Of a stretch of DNA of 64,000 nt, positions 45,122 to 53,632 are shown in pieces (within the stretch, counting starts at the first letter, position 1; each line of letters starts with the position of its first letter). The stretch is taken from positions 1,922,744 through 1,986,743 of the forward strand of contig NC_091378.1 in assembly GCF_038502225.1 (NCBI RefSeq), written 5' to 3'. A model generated the notes under the pieces. It saw nothing but the letters and a program-made list of their open reading frames with translations, was not told the DNA's origin and ran no database searches. Source of the DNA: Cherax quadricarinatus (taxonomy: Eukaryota > Arthropoda > Malacostraca > Decapoda > Parastacidae). Position numbers and translations under genes: made by a program.

Positions 45122-45284
45122 CCCCTCAAGGAAGGTTCCTTGATGTTGGTGAGGCTCTTGATTTAGGGAATTGGATCTGTGCTCCAGTTCCCCAAATTAA
45201 GCCTGAATGCCTTCCACATCCTCCCCCAGGCGCTGTATAATCCTCCGGGTTTAGCGCTTCCCCCTTGATTGTAATAATAATAAT
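45122..45284 (+). mobile_element. SINE-like element built from LINE-I ends
   Basis: The first 100 bp (CTCAAGGAAGGTTCCTTGATG, GAGGCTCTTGATTTAGGGAATT) resembles the 5' terminus of the LINE at 55631-62233 read on its own strand. The last 50 bp (GCGCTGTATAATCC, GGTTTAGCGCTTC, TTGATTGTAATAATAATAA) resembles that LINE's 3' tail. A second copy runs off the right end of the window (63878-64000). Confidence 0.75.
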
Positions 45285-45287
45285 TTA

Positions 45288-45369
45288 GTAATCTTTACAA
45301 GAAAAGGGGTTACTAGCCCATTGTTCCTGGCATTTTAGTTGACTTTTACGAAACACATGGCTTACGGAA
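45288..45369 (-). mobile_element. Inverted LINE B 5'-UTR piece
   Basis: Matches the B-type 5' UTR on the minus strand (TTTAGTAATCTTTACA to GGCTTACGGA). It is joined head-to-head to the plus-strand LINE B4 at 45370. The layout fits a 5' inversion made during LINE insertion (twin priming). Confidence 0.7.
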
Positions 45370-45555
45370 TGTAGGATTGCGGATGAGCAAGGAGATTTTA
45401 GAGTGGGTAGGGGATGTATAGATCAATTGTTTACATTGAAGCATGTATGTGAACAGTATTTAGATAAAGGTAGGGAAGTTTTTATTGCATTTATGGATTT
45501 AGAAAAGGCATATGATAGAGTGGATAGGGGAGCAATGTGGCAGATGTTGCAAGTA

Positions 45556-45758
45556 CAGTGGACCCCCGGTTAACGATATTTTTTCACTCCATAAGTATGT
45601 TCAGGTGCCAGTACTGACCGAATTTATTCCCATAAGGAATATTGTGAAGTAGATTAGTCCATTTCAAACCCCCAAACATACACGTACAAACGCACTTACA
45701 TAAATACACTTACATAATTGGTCGCATTCGGAGGTAATCGTTATGCGGGGGTCCACTG
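45556..45758. mobile_element. 203-bp Tigger-type MITE
   Basis: Ends CAGTGGACCCCCGGTTAACG and TGCGGGGGTCCACTG, with TA at 45554-45555 and 45759-45760. Removing it restores GCAAGTATATGG of the LINE. Same family and length as 39243-39445, opposite orientation. Confidence 0.93.
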
Positions 45759-46226
45759 TATATGGAATAGGTGGTACGTTACTAAATGCTGTAAAGAGTT
45801 TTTATGAGGATAGTGAGGCTCAGGTTAGGGTGTGTAGAAGAGAGGGAGACTACTTTCCAGTAAAGGTGGGTCTGAGACAGGAATGTGTAAAGTCACCATG
45901 GTTGTTTAATATATTTATAGATGGGGTTGTAAAAGAAGTAAATGCTAGGGTGTTGGGGAGAAGGGCAGGATTAAATTATGGGTAATCAAATACAAAATGG
46001 GAATTGACACAGTTACTTTTTGCTGATGATACTGTGCTTATGGGAGATTCTAAGAAAAAGTTGCAAAGGTTAGTGGATGAGTTTGGGAGAGTGTGTAAAG
46101 GTAGAGAAAGTCGAAAGTGAACATAGAAAAGAGTAACGTGATGAGGGTATCAAATGATTTAGATAAAGAAAAATTGGATATCAAATTGGGGAGGAGGAGC
46201 ATGGAAGAAGTTAATGTTTTCAGATA

Positions 46227-48562
46227 CAGTGGACCCCCGCATAACGATGGCATCACATAGCGATTTTTCCGCATACCGCTTACTTTTATCGCAAAATTTT
46301 TGCCGCGCATACCGATTAAAAACCCGCTCACCGATTTTCGTCCGAGACGCGTCCAATGTGCCCTCAGCCAGCCTCACATGTGCCGCCCGTCCCATTGTTT
46401 ACCAGCCAGCCTCCGCGGTAACATCCAAGCATACACTCGGAATATTTCGTATTATTACAGTGTTTTCGGTGCTGTTTGTGGAAAATAAGTGACCATGGGC
46501 CCCAAGAAAGCTTCTAGTGCCAACCCTACACCAATAAGGGTGAGAATTACCATTGAAATGAAGAAAGAGATCATTGATAAGTATGAAAGTGGAGTGCGTA
46601 TAGCCGACCTAGTCAAGCTGTACAAGAAACCCCAATCAACCATCGCTACTATTGTGGGCACCAGAAAGACAATCAAGGAAGCTGTTCTTGCCAAAGGTTC
46701 AACTGTGTTTTCGAAACAAAGATCGCAAGTGATGGAAGATGTTGAGAGACTCTTATTGGTGTGGATAAATGAAAAACAGATAGCAGGAGATAGCATCTCT
46801 CAAGCGATCATATGTGAAAAGGCTAGGAAGTTGCATGAGGATTTAATTAAAAAAATGCCTGCAACTAGTGATGATGTGAGTGAATTTAAGGCCAGCAAAG
46901 GTTGGTTTGAGAGATTTAAGAAGCATAGTGGCATCCATAGTGTGATAAGGCATGGTGAGGCTGCCAGTTCGGACCACAAAGCGGCTGAAAAATATGTGCA
47001 GGAATTCAAGGAGTACATAGAAACTGAAGGACTGAAACCTGAACAAGTGTTTAATTGTGATGAAACAGGCCTGTTCTGGAAGAAAATGCCAAGCAGGACC
47101 TACATTACTCAGGAGGAAAAGGCACTCCCAGGACATAAGCCTATGAAAGACAGGCTTACTTTGTTGATGTGTGCCAATGCTACTGGTGATTGCAAAGTGA
47201 AGCCTTTATTAGTGTATCACTCTGAAACTCCCAGAGCGTTCAGGCAAAAGAATGTCCTCAAGGATAATTTGTGTGTGCTGTGGAGGGCAAACAGTAAGGC
47301 ATGGGTCACTAGGGAATTTTTCTATAACTGGTTACACCATGCATTTGCCCCCAATGTGAAAAATTACCTAACTGAAAAGAAATTAGAACTTAAGTGCCTC
47401 CTGGTGTTAGACAATGCCCCTGGTCATCCTACAGACGTGGCAGAGCGACTTTATGGGGACATGAGCTTCATTAAGGTGAAGTTTTTGCCTCCTAATACCA
47501 CTCCTCTCCTGCAGCCCATGGACCAGCAGGTTATTTCCAACTTCAAGAAACTGTACACAAAAGCTCTGTTTGAAAGGTGCTTTGTAATGACCTCAGAAAC
47601 TCAACTGACTCTAAGAGAGTTTTGGAGAGATCACTTTAATATCCTCAATTGTGTAAACCTTATAGGTAAGGCTTGGGAGGAAGTGACTAAGAGGACCTTG
47701 AACTCTGCTTGGAAGAAACTGTGGCCAGAATGTGTAGACAAAAGGGATTTTGAAGGGTTTGAGGCTAACCCTGAGAATCCTGTGCCAGTTGAGGAATCCA
47801 TTGTGGCATTGGGAAAGTCCTTGGGGTTGGAGGTTAGTGGGGAGGATGTGGAAGAGTTGGTGGAGGAGGACAATGAAGAACTAACCACTGATGAGCTGAT
47901 AGATCAACTTCAAGAGCAAGAGGCCAGACCTGGGGAAACTGGTTCAGAGGAGGGGAGAGAGAAATTGAAGAAGTTGCCTACTACAAAGATAAAGGAAATC
48001 TGTGCAAAGTGGCTTGAAGTGCAAACCTTCATGGATGAAAATCACCCTCACACAGCTATTGCAAGCCGTGCTGGTGATTATTACACTGACAATGTTGTGA
48101 AACACTTTAGGCAAGTCATAAAGGAACGAGAGGTACAGGCCACTATGGACAGATATCTTGTGCGAAAGAAGTCCAGTGACTCTGAAGCTGGCCCTAGTGG
48201 CATTAAAAGAAGAAGGGAAGTAACCCCAGAAAAGGACTTACTACCTCAAGTCCTAATGGAAGGGGATTCCCCTTCTAAACAGTAAGAAGATAATGCTCTC
48301 CCCTCCTCCCATCCCATCAATCATCACCAGATCTTCAATAAAAGTAAGTGTCATGTAATTGTGCATGCCTTTTTCAGTTTGTGTGTATTAAAATTAACAT
48401 TTCATGTGGTAAAAAAAAATTTTTTTCATACTTTTGGGCGTCTTGCACGGATTAATTTTATTTCCATTATTTCTTATGGGGAAAATTCATTCACATAACG
48501 ATTATTTCGCATAACAATTATCCCTCTTGCACGGATTAAAATCGTTAACCGGGGGTCCACTG
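46227..48562 (+). mobile_element. Tigger (pogo-group) DNA transposon T2, apparently intact
   Basis: Terminal repeats CAGTGGACCCCCGCATAACG and CCGGGGGTCCACTG, TA duplication at 46225-46226 and 48563-48564. Closing the gap restores CAGATACTTGAGAG of LINE B4. The subterminal regions hold several CGCATA-type motifs. With an undamaged transposase frame and clean ends this is the best candidate for an autonomous cut-and-paste element here. Confidence 0.95.
46495..48285 (+). CDS. Tigger transposase (intact)
   Basis: 596 codons from an ATG in strong context (GTGACCATGG). An N-terminal helix-turn-helix (about residues 10-60, MKKEIIDKYESG, QSTIATIVG) and a CENP-B-type domain (about 70-140, FKASKGWFERFKKHSG) bind the element ends. 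The DDE domain has catalytic aspartates in NCDETG (D189), LDNAPGH (D306) and QPMDQQ (D343), a DD36D spacing. The acidic, Glu-rich C-terminal region (EDVEELVEEDNEELTTDE) and the end KKSSDSEAGPSGIKRR are family features. No stop, frameshift or missing catalytic residue. Three decayed or deleted relatives lie in the window. Confidence 0.95.
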   Translation: MGPKKASSANPTPIRVRITIEMKKEIIDKYESGVRIADLVKLYKKPQSTIATIVGTRKTIKEAVLAKGSTVFSKQRSQVMEDVERLLLVWINEKQIAGDSISQAIICEKARKLHEDLIKKMPATSDDVSEFKASKGWFERFKKHSGIHSVIRHGEAASSDHKAAEKYVQEFKEYIETEGLKPEQVFNCDETGLFWKKMPSRTYITQEEKALPGHKPMKDRLTLLMCANATGDCKVKPLLVYHSETPRAFRQKNVLKDNLCVLWRANSKAWVTREFFYNWLHHAFAPNVKNYLTEKKLELKCLLVLDNAPGHPTDVAERLYGDMSFIKVKFLPPNTTPLLQPMDQQVISNFKKLYTKALFERCFVMTSETQLTLREFWRDHFNILNCVNLIGKAWEEVTKRTLNSAWKKLWPECVDKRDFEGFEANPENPVPVEESIVALGKSLGLEVSGEDVEELVEEDNEELTTDELIDQLQEQEARPGETGSEEGREKLKKLPTTKIKEICAKWLEVQTFMDENHPHTAIASRAGDYYTDNVVKHFRQVIKEREVQATMDRYLVRKKSSDSEAGPSGIKRRREVTPEKDLLPQVLMEGDSPSKQ

Positions 48563-48652
48563 TACTTGAGAGTTGACGTGTCGGTGGATGGATGTATGAA
48601 GGATGAGGTAGAATTGATGAAGGAAAAAAGGTGAGTGGTGCATTGAGGTATA

Positions 48653-49609
48653 TCTTTCTTTTTTCAACACACTGGCCGTATCCCACCGAGGCAGGGTGGC
48701 CCAAAAGGAAAAATGAAAGTTTCTCCTTTTACATTTAGTAATATATACAGGAGAAGGGGTTACTAGCCCCTTGCTCCCGGCATTTCAGTCACCTCTTAAA
48801 ACACGCATGGCTTACGGAGGAAGGATTCTGTTCCACTTCCCCATGGAGGTAAGAGGAAATAAACAAGAACAAGAACAGCAGCGAGGAGGCGGTTGGAGGC
48901 AGCGGAGATGTCCTGTCTAAGGGCAATGTGTGGTGTAAATATTATGCAGAAAATTCGGAGTGTGGAAATTAAGAGAAAGTGTGGAGTTAATAAAAGTATT
49001 AGTCGGAGGGCTGAAGAGGGGTTGTTGAGGTGGTTTGGTCATTTAGAGAGAATGGATCAAAGTAGAATGACATGGCGAGCATTTAAATCTGTAGGAGAAG
49101 GAAGGCGGGGTAGGGGTCGTCCTCGAAAAGGTTGAAAGGAAGGGGTAGGGAGGTTTTGTGGGCGAGGGGCTTGGACTTCCAGCAGGTGTACATGAGCGTG
49201 TTCGATAGGAGTGAATGGAGACAAATGGTATTTGGGACCTGACGATCTGTTGGAGTGTGAGCAGGGTAATATTTAGTGAAGGGATTCAGGGAAACCGGTT
49301 ATTTTTATATAGCTGGACTTGAGTCCTGGAAATGGGAAGTACAATGCCTGCACTCTAAAGGAGGGGTTTTGGGATATTAGAAGTTTGGAGGGATATGTTG
49401 TGTATCTTTATACATATATGCTTCTAAACTGTTGTGTTCTGAGCACCTCTGCAAAAACAGTGATTATGTGTGAGTGAGGTGAAAGTGTTGAATGATGAAA
49501 ATATAATCCTACCATCATGTAAAACAATTACAGGCTTTCGTTTTACACTCACTTGGCAGGACGGTAGTACCTCCCTGGGCGGTTGCTGTCTACCAACCTA
49601 CTACCTATA
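48653..49609 (-). mobile_element. Short LINE-derived element S4, split by a LINE B piece
   Basis: An 11-bp duplication ATTGAGGTATA lies at 48642-48652 and 49610-49620. Minus-strand tail and 5' UTR code at 48653-48876 continue at 49500-49609 to the GTAGGTTGGTAGACAG terminus. Between them is a plus-strand LINE B fragment. Inserted in LINE B4. Confidence 0.88.
48877..49499 (+). mobile_element. LINE subfamily B 3' fragment inside S4
   Basis: Starts at the RT C-terminal code (AGCAGCGAGGAGGCGGTTGG), passes WFGHLERM and GRGRPRKG, then a stop and frameshift, and the 3' UTR to GAATGATGAAAATA. The tail hairpin is missing, so the right edge may be a deletion. Confidence 0.8.
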
Positions 49610-50192
49610 ATTGAGGTATATGTGGAGACAAAAAACATTATCTATGGAGGCAAAGAAGGGAATGTATGAAAGTATAGTGGTACCAACACACTTATATGGG
49701 TGTGAAGCTTGGGTTGTAAATGCTGCAGCGAGGAGGCGGTTGGAGGTGGAGATGTCTTTTCTAAGGGCAATGTGTGGTGTAAATATTATGCAGAGAATTC
49801 GGAATGTGGAAATTAGGAGAAGGTGTAGAGTTAATAAAAGTATTAGAGGGCTGAAGAGGGGTTGTTGAGGTGGTTTGGTCATTTAGAGAGAATGGATCAC
49901 AGTAGAATGACATGGAGAGCGTATAAATCTGTAGGGGAAGGAAGGATGGGTAGGGGTCGTCTTCGAAAAGGTTGGGGGGAAGGGGTAAAGGTTTTCTGGG
50001 CGATGGGCTTGGACTTCCAGCAAGCATGCGTGAGCGTGTTAGGAGTGAATGGAGACAAATGGTATTTGGGACTTGACAAGCTGTTGGAGTGTGAGCAGGG
50101 TAATATTTAGTGAAGGGATTCAGGGAAACTGGTTATTTTTATATAGCTGGACTTGAGTACTGAAAATGGGAAGTACAATGCCTGCACTTTAA

Positions 50193-50312
50193 CCCTTAAA
50201 CTGTCCAAACAGATCTATGCCCACATGCGTTGTGCTCAAAAAATAGGTCTACTTTTTTTACATATTTTCAAATGTTGAAAAAACGTAGATCTACGTTTGG
50301 ACAGTTTAAGGG
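50193..50312. mobile_element. 120-bp piggyBac-type MITE
   Basis: TTAA at 50189-50192 and 50313-50316. Terminal repeats CCCTTAAACTGTCCAAAC / GTTTGGACAGTTTAAGGG are an 18-bp perfect inverted pair, followed inside by GATCTA-type motifs and CGTAGATCTACG. It sits in the 3' UTR of LINE B4. Confidence 0.93.
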
Positions 50313-50386
50313 TTAAAAGAGGGGTTTGGGATGTTGGCAGTTTGGAGAGATATGTTGTGTATCTTTATATGTATATACTTTCTAAA

Positions 50387-50453
50387 CTTTCGTTTTTCCT
50401 TTTGGGCCACCCCGCCTCGGTGGGATACAGCCGGCGTGTTGAAAGAAAGAAAG
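50387..50453 (+). mobile_element. Short-element tail fragment
   Basis: CTTTCGTTTTTCCTTTTGGG, hairpin, ATACAGCCGGCGTGTTGAAA and a GAAA run: only the last 65 bp of a short LINE-derived element, inserted in the LINE B4 3' UTR between two CTAAAC copies. Confidence 0.75.
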
Positions 50454-50619
50454 ACTTCTAAACTGTTGTGTTCTGGGCACTTCTGCAAAAACAGTAATTT
50501 TGTATGAGTGAGGTGAAAGTGTTGAATGATGAAAGTATTTTCTTTTTGGGCCACCCTGCCTCGGTGGGAGACGGCTAACTTTTTTTTTTTTTAACAAGTT
50601 ATTTTTATATTCTTTTTAT

Positions 50620-50765
50620 CCTATAAGGTCCTTGATGCTAGGAAAAGGCTCTTAATCCAAAGGAATGGCACTGCTCTCTCCTCCGACACTGATTGCCATT
50701 CATTTTCCCAAGGCACTGTATAACTCCTGTGTGTTTAGCATTTCCCATGTGAAATAAATAAAATT
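50620..50765 (+). repeat. SINE copy (LINE-I-tail family)
   Basis: GTCCTTGATGCTAGG, GGCTCTTAATCC, GGCACTGTATAACTCC and GTTTAGCATTTCCC follow the order of the element at 45122-45284 with many changes. Confidence 0.6.
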
Positions 50766-50999
50766 ATTTCTTTATTTGGTCAAAATTAGACTGCCCTTCT
50801 TTGTCTTGTAAATTTGTTAACTTGTATATTTTTGTGAGACACAGTACTGTATCTGAAATGTACATACTATACTTTTAATTAGCATAAATTTACCAAAATA
50901 TAAAATTTTAACGATACAAGTTTATGGTTATTTTTTATGCGAGTTCTGCATCTTCAAAAAGTTTGAACCTTTCCTTCATAGCACTTCTTGTTTTTGCAG

Positions 51000-51145
51000 G
51001 TGTGCAGCAGCCTAATAGTTCTAAGTCGGGAGTGTCTTTTTCTTACAACTTGGTCACCCCAGCAGCTACATTGTCTGCTTTCACCACCAAGATGAACTCA
51101 CATTTTGTAAACAGAAGTGGATATAATGCTCCAAATGCTCTGTAA
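51000..51145 (+). CDS. Host gene last coding exon e
   Basis: The acceptor CTTGTTTTTGCAG precedes it. Two bases complete the codon begun in exon d; 47 codons and TAA (51143-51145) follow. The peptide (QQPNSSKSGVSFSYN, FTTKMNSHFVNRSG) is Ser/Asn/Thr-rich and not recognised. The agreement of phase over five exons makes this the likely C-terminus. No strong AATAAA was found just downstream. Confidence 0.83.
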
Positions 51146-52481
51146 ATTTATTTCATATTTATAATGTATTTTCGAACAAATTACTCAGGGTATCTCATCA
51201 GTGATATACAATCTGTACAACCACAATAGTCATATCTGTATATTTTTTATTAATGAGACTTTTGTCTTGAAATTTTTTTTTATGAAACATTGTACAAGGT
51301 TGATCATTATTTTTACTGTAATGCCCTATATCACAGAAGTGCCTAAATTGTGTGGGGGTTGATCTAGTGTTATAAACAGCAGGGTCTCAGTATTTTTGGA
51401 GTTATTTCCCTAGATATATGCAAAACCCACGAGTGCTGTATTTGTCCTTCCCTGATCCAACTTGAGTGTCTCCCAGTCCTTACATGCTATATATATTATC
51501 CCTGTCTGTTTAATGCTTCCTTCCCCATTAAAATGTCACTGGCAGGTCAGTGACAATAGTACACTCCTCAGTGTCTCCTATAAAATAATACAATCAGAAC
51601 TAAACCCATCATGTGTCTCAAATTTTTTTTTATAATCTCTTGACATTTATGTACATAAAATTTCCTTTGTCCTACATAGGACAAAGTTTATTCATAAAAC
51701 TGCAGCAGTAATGCCACAGCTGCAAATACAGCAGTCCTACTGATTCATACGTAAATTGTGTACCAGTTCCTTGAATAGTGAAATCCTTCCATTCCCCCAG
51801 ATGTTTTACAACCTACAGGTTAGCACTCCTATTATAATCAAAATTAAGTGCTAAACCAACCAGGGTCATACAGCTTAGCATTCCTATAATGACAGCAGTT
51901 CATGTACATAAATTGTTGTCATTAATTTAAAATTTCCCGTATTTGTTTTTAGTTATACCAATACAAGTCAATGCAGAATCTTATATTGTACAGTAGAACC
52001 CCAGTGTTTGAACTGCAATATGTTCTACATCCAAAACAGTATTTCCCAGGCTTTAATTATCAGCCTCACACTGGAGGATGTTGAACTGACTCTTCAAAAA
52101 GTCTGAGTTAGGTCAGTGTCAGAGGTCGCTTCGAAGCACTTATGAACAGGACTTTTTAACAATTCTAAACAAGTTTGCACATTCAGACTCCAGAAACATT
52201 GAGACCAGGTCAATATTTTCTATGCAAAATTGTTCAGACTGGTTTGTTAGAGGTCCAGTACATTTAAATACTGAAGTTCCACTGTACATGTATTTCCTAG
52301 TTATGATATACATCTTTGCATTCTTCCTTCATTGTAAGCAGTTATCTATGTTGTGTAGTACAACACTTTCAACTTCTTTTCAGCGTTGGTGCAAAATGTG
52401 AAAATTGTCATCTGCCTTCACAGCATAGAATATGGGAACAACCATTTTGTGTGTACTTTACTAATACTCTGCATTTAAAAA
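51146..52481. other. Host 3' UTR and flank with SINE remnants
   Basis: AT-rich. SINE-tail remnants at about 51410-51530 (plus) and 51830-51880 (minus). ATTAAA near 51528 is a possible weak poly-A signal within a repeat. No other gene seen. Confidence 0.5.
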
Positions 52482-52483
52482 TA

Positions 52484-53630
52484 CAGTGGACCCCCGCATA
52501 GCGACCTTAATCCGTGCAAGAGGGCTGATTGTTATGCGAAATGTTCGGTATGCGAATGAATTTTCCCCATAAGAAATAATGGAAATCGAATTAATCCATG
52601 CAAGACACCCAAAAGTACGAAAAAAAAAATTTTACCACATGAAATATACATTTTCCTACACACAAAGAGAAGGATACATGCACAGTAGTAGAGTAGTACA
52701 TGCACAATATATATTGTGCATGTACTACTCTACTAAATGAAGAATAAATGACACTTACCTTTATTGAAGATGCAGCAATGACTGATGAGACAGTGTGTCC
52801 TGGGAGTGCCTTTTCCTCCTGAGTACTGTAGGTCCTGTTTGGCATTTTCTTCCAGAACAGGCCTTATCACACTGTGTATGCCACTACGATTCTTAAATCT
52901 CTCAAACCAACCTTTGCTGGCTTTAAATTCACCAATATGAGCACTAGTTCCAGGCATTTTTCCCTGTTCACCTGGGTGTTAGTCGACTGGTGTGGGTTGC
53001 ATCCTGGGAGACAAGATTAAGGACCCCAATGGAAATAAGTTAGACAGTCTTCGATGACACTGACTTTTTTGGGTTATCCTGGGTGGCAAATCCTCTGGGG
53101 TTAATTGTTTCTTGGTATTCTCAATAAGCCACACCAACAACGGTGGTACAGCAGCAGCAGACGATGGTACAACAGCAGCAGCAGCTGACAGTGCAGCAGC
53201 AGCTGTACCACCAATAGTAGCGATGGTTGATTGGGGTTTATTATACAACCTGGCCAGCTCGGAGACACGCACTCCACTTTCATACTTATCAATGATCTTT
53301 TTTTTCATCTCTATAGTAATTCTCACCCTTATTGCTGTAGGGTTGGCACTAGAAGCTTTCTTGGGGCCCATGGTCACTTATTTTCCAGAAAAAATCACCA
53401 AAAACACTAATACGAAATGTTCCGATTGTATGCTTGGATGTTACCGCGGAGGCTGGCTGGTAAACAATGCCACCAGCGGAACTTGTGAGCGTGGCTCAGG
53501 CCGCACACTGAACGCGTCTCGGACGAAGGGCGGGTTTTTGGGCGGTATGCGAGGCAAAATTTTTGCGAAAAAAGCGAGCGGTATGCGGATTGTACGGTAT
53601 GTGATGCGTGCGGTATGCGGGGGTCCACTG
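52484..53630 (-). mobile_element. Tigger derivative T4, internally deleted
   Basis: TA at 52482-52483 and 53631-53632. Terminal repeats CAGTGGACCCCCGCATAGCG / ATGCGGGGGTCCACTG. On the minus strand it keeps the transposase start, a short CAG-rich tract (about 53145-53215), the captured SINE piece (52970-53108), CENP-B-domain fragments and a 50-bp palindrome (52686-52735). The DDE domain is absent. The architecture is shared with T3, so both come from one deleted ancestor. Confidence 0.92.
52979..53371 (-). pseudogene. Chimeric Tigger N-terminus fused to SINE sequence
   Basis: 130 codons from the Tigger ATG. The first half is the helix-turn-helix (LARLYNKPQSTIATI); then CAG-derived Ala/Val repeats; then SINE-encoded residues (ENTKKQLTPEDLPPRI) to a stop. 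It could bind DNA but lacks any catalytic part; a translated product is not shown. Confidence 0.75.
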
Positions 53631-53632
53631 TA

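Larger units (their letters stand above)
45370..50083 (+). pseudogene. LINE B reverse transcriptase remnant
   Basis: Holds RT fragments from GFRVGRG through FADDTVLMGD (about 46020) to LRWFGHLERM (about 49870). Beyond the insertions it has stops (GGGTAATCAAA near 45980), an extra base near 46105 and several small deletions (for example GTGTTAGGAG near 50038). No endonuclease is present. Confidence 0.85.
45370..50592 (+). mobile_element. LINE subfamily B copy B4 with five or more insertions
   Basis: Starts in the RT code (GAATGTAGGATTGCGG) and ends at the tail hairpin and GGCTAAC/T-run near 50592. It is interrupted by a 203-bp MITE (45556), Tigger T2 (46227), short element S4 (48653, itself split by another LINE piece), a piggyBac MITE (50193) and a tail fragment (50387). 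Each junction can be closed to give normal LINE B sequence. Confidence 0.9.
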
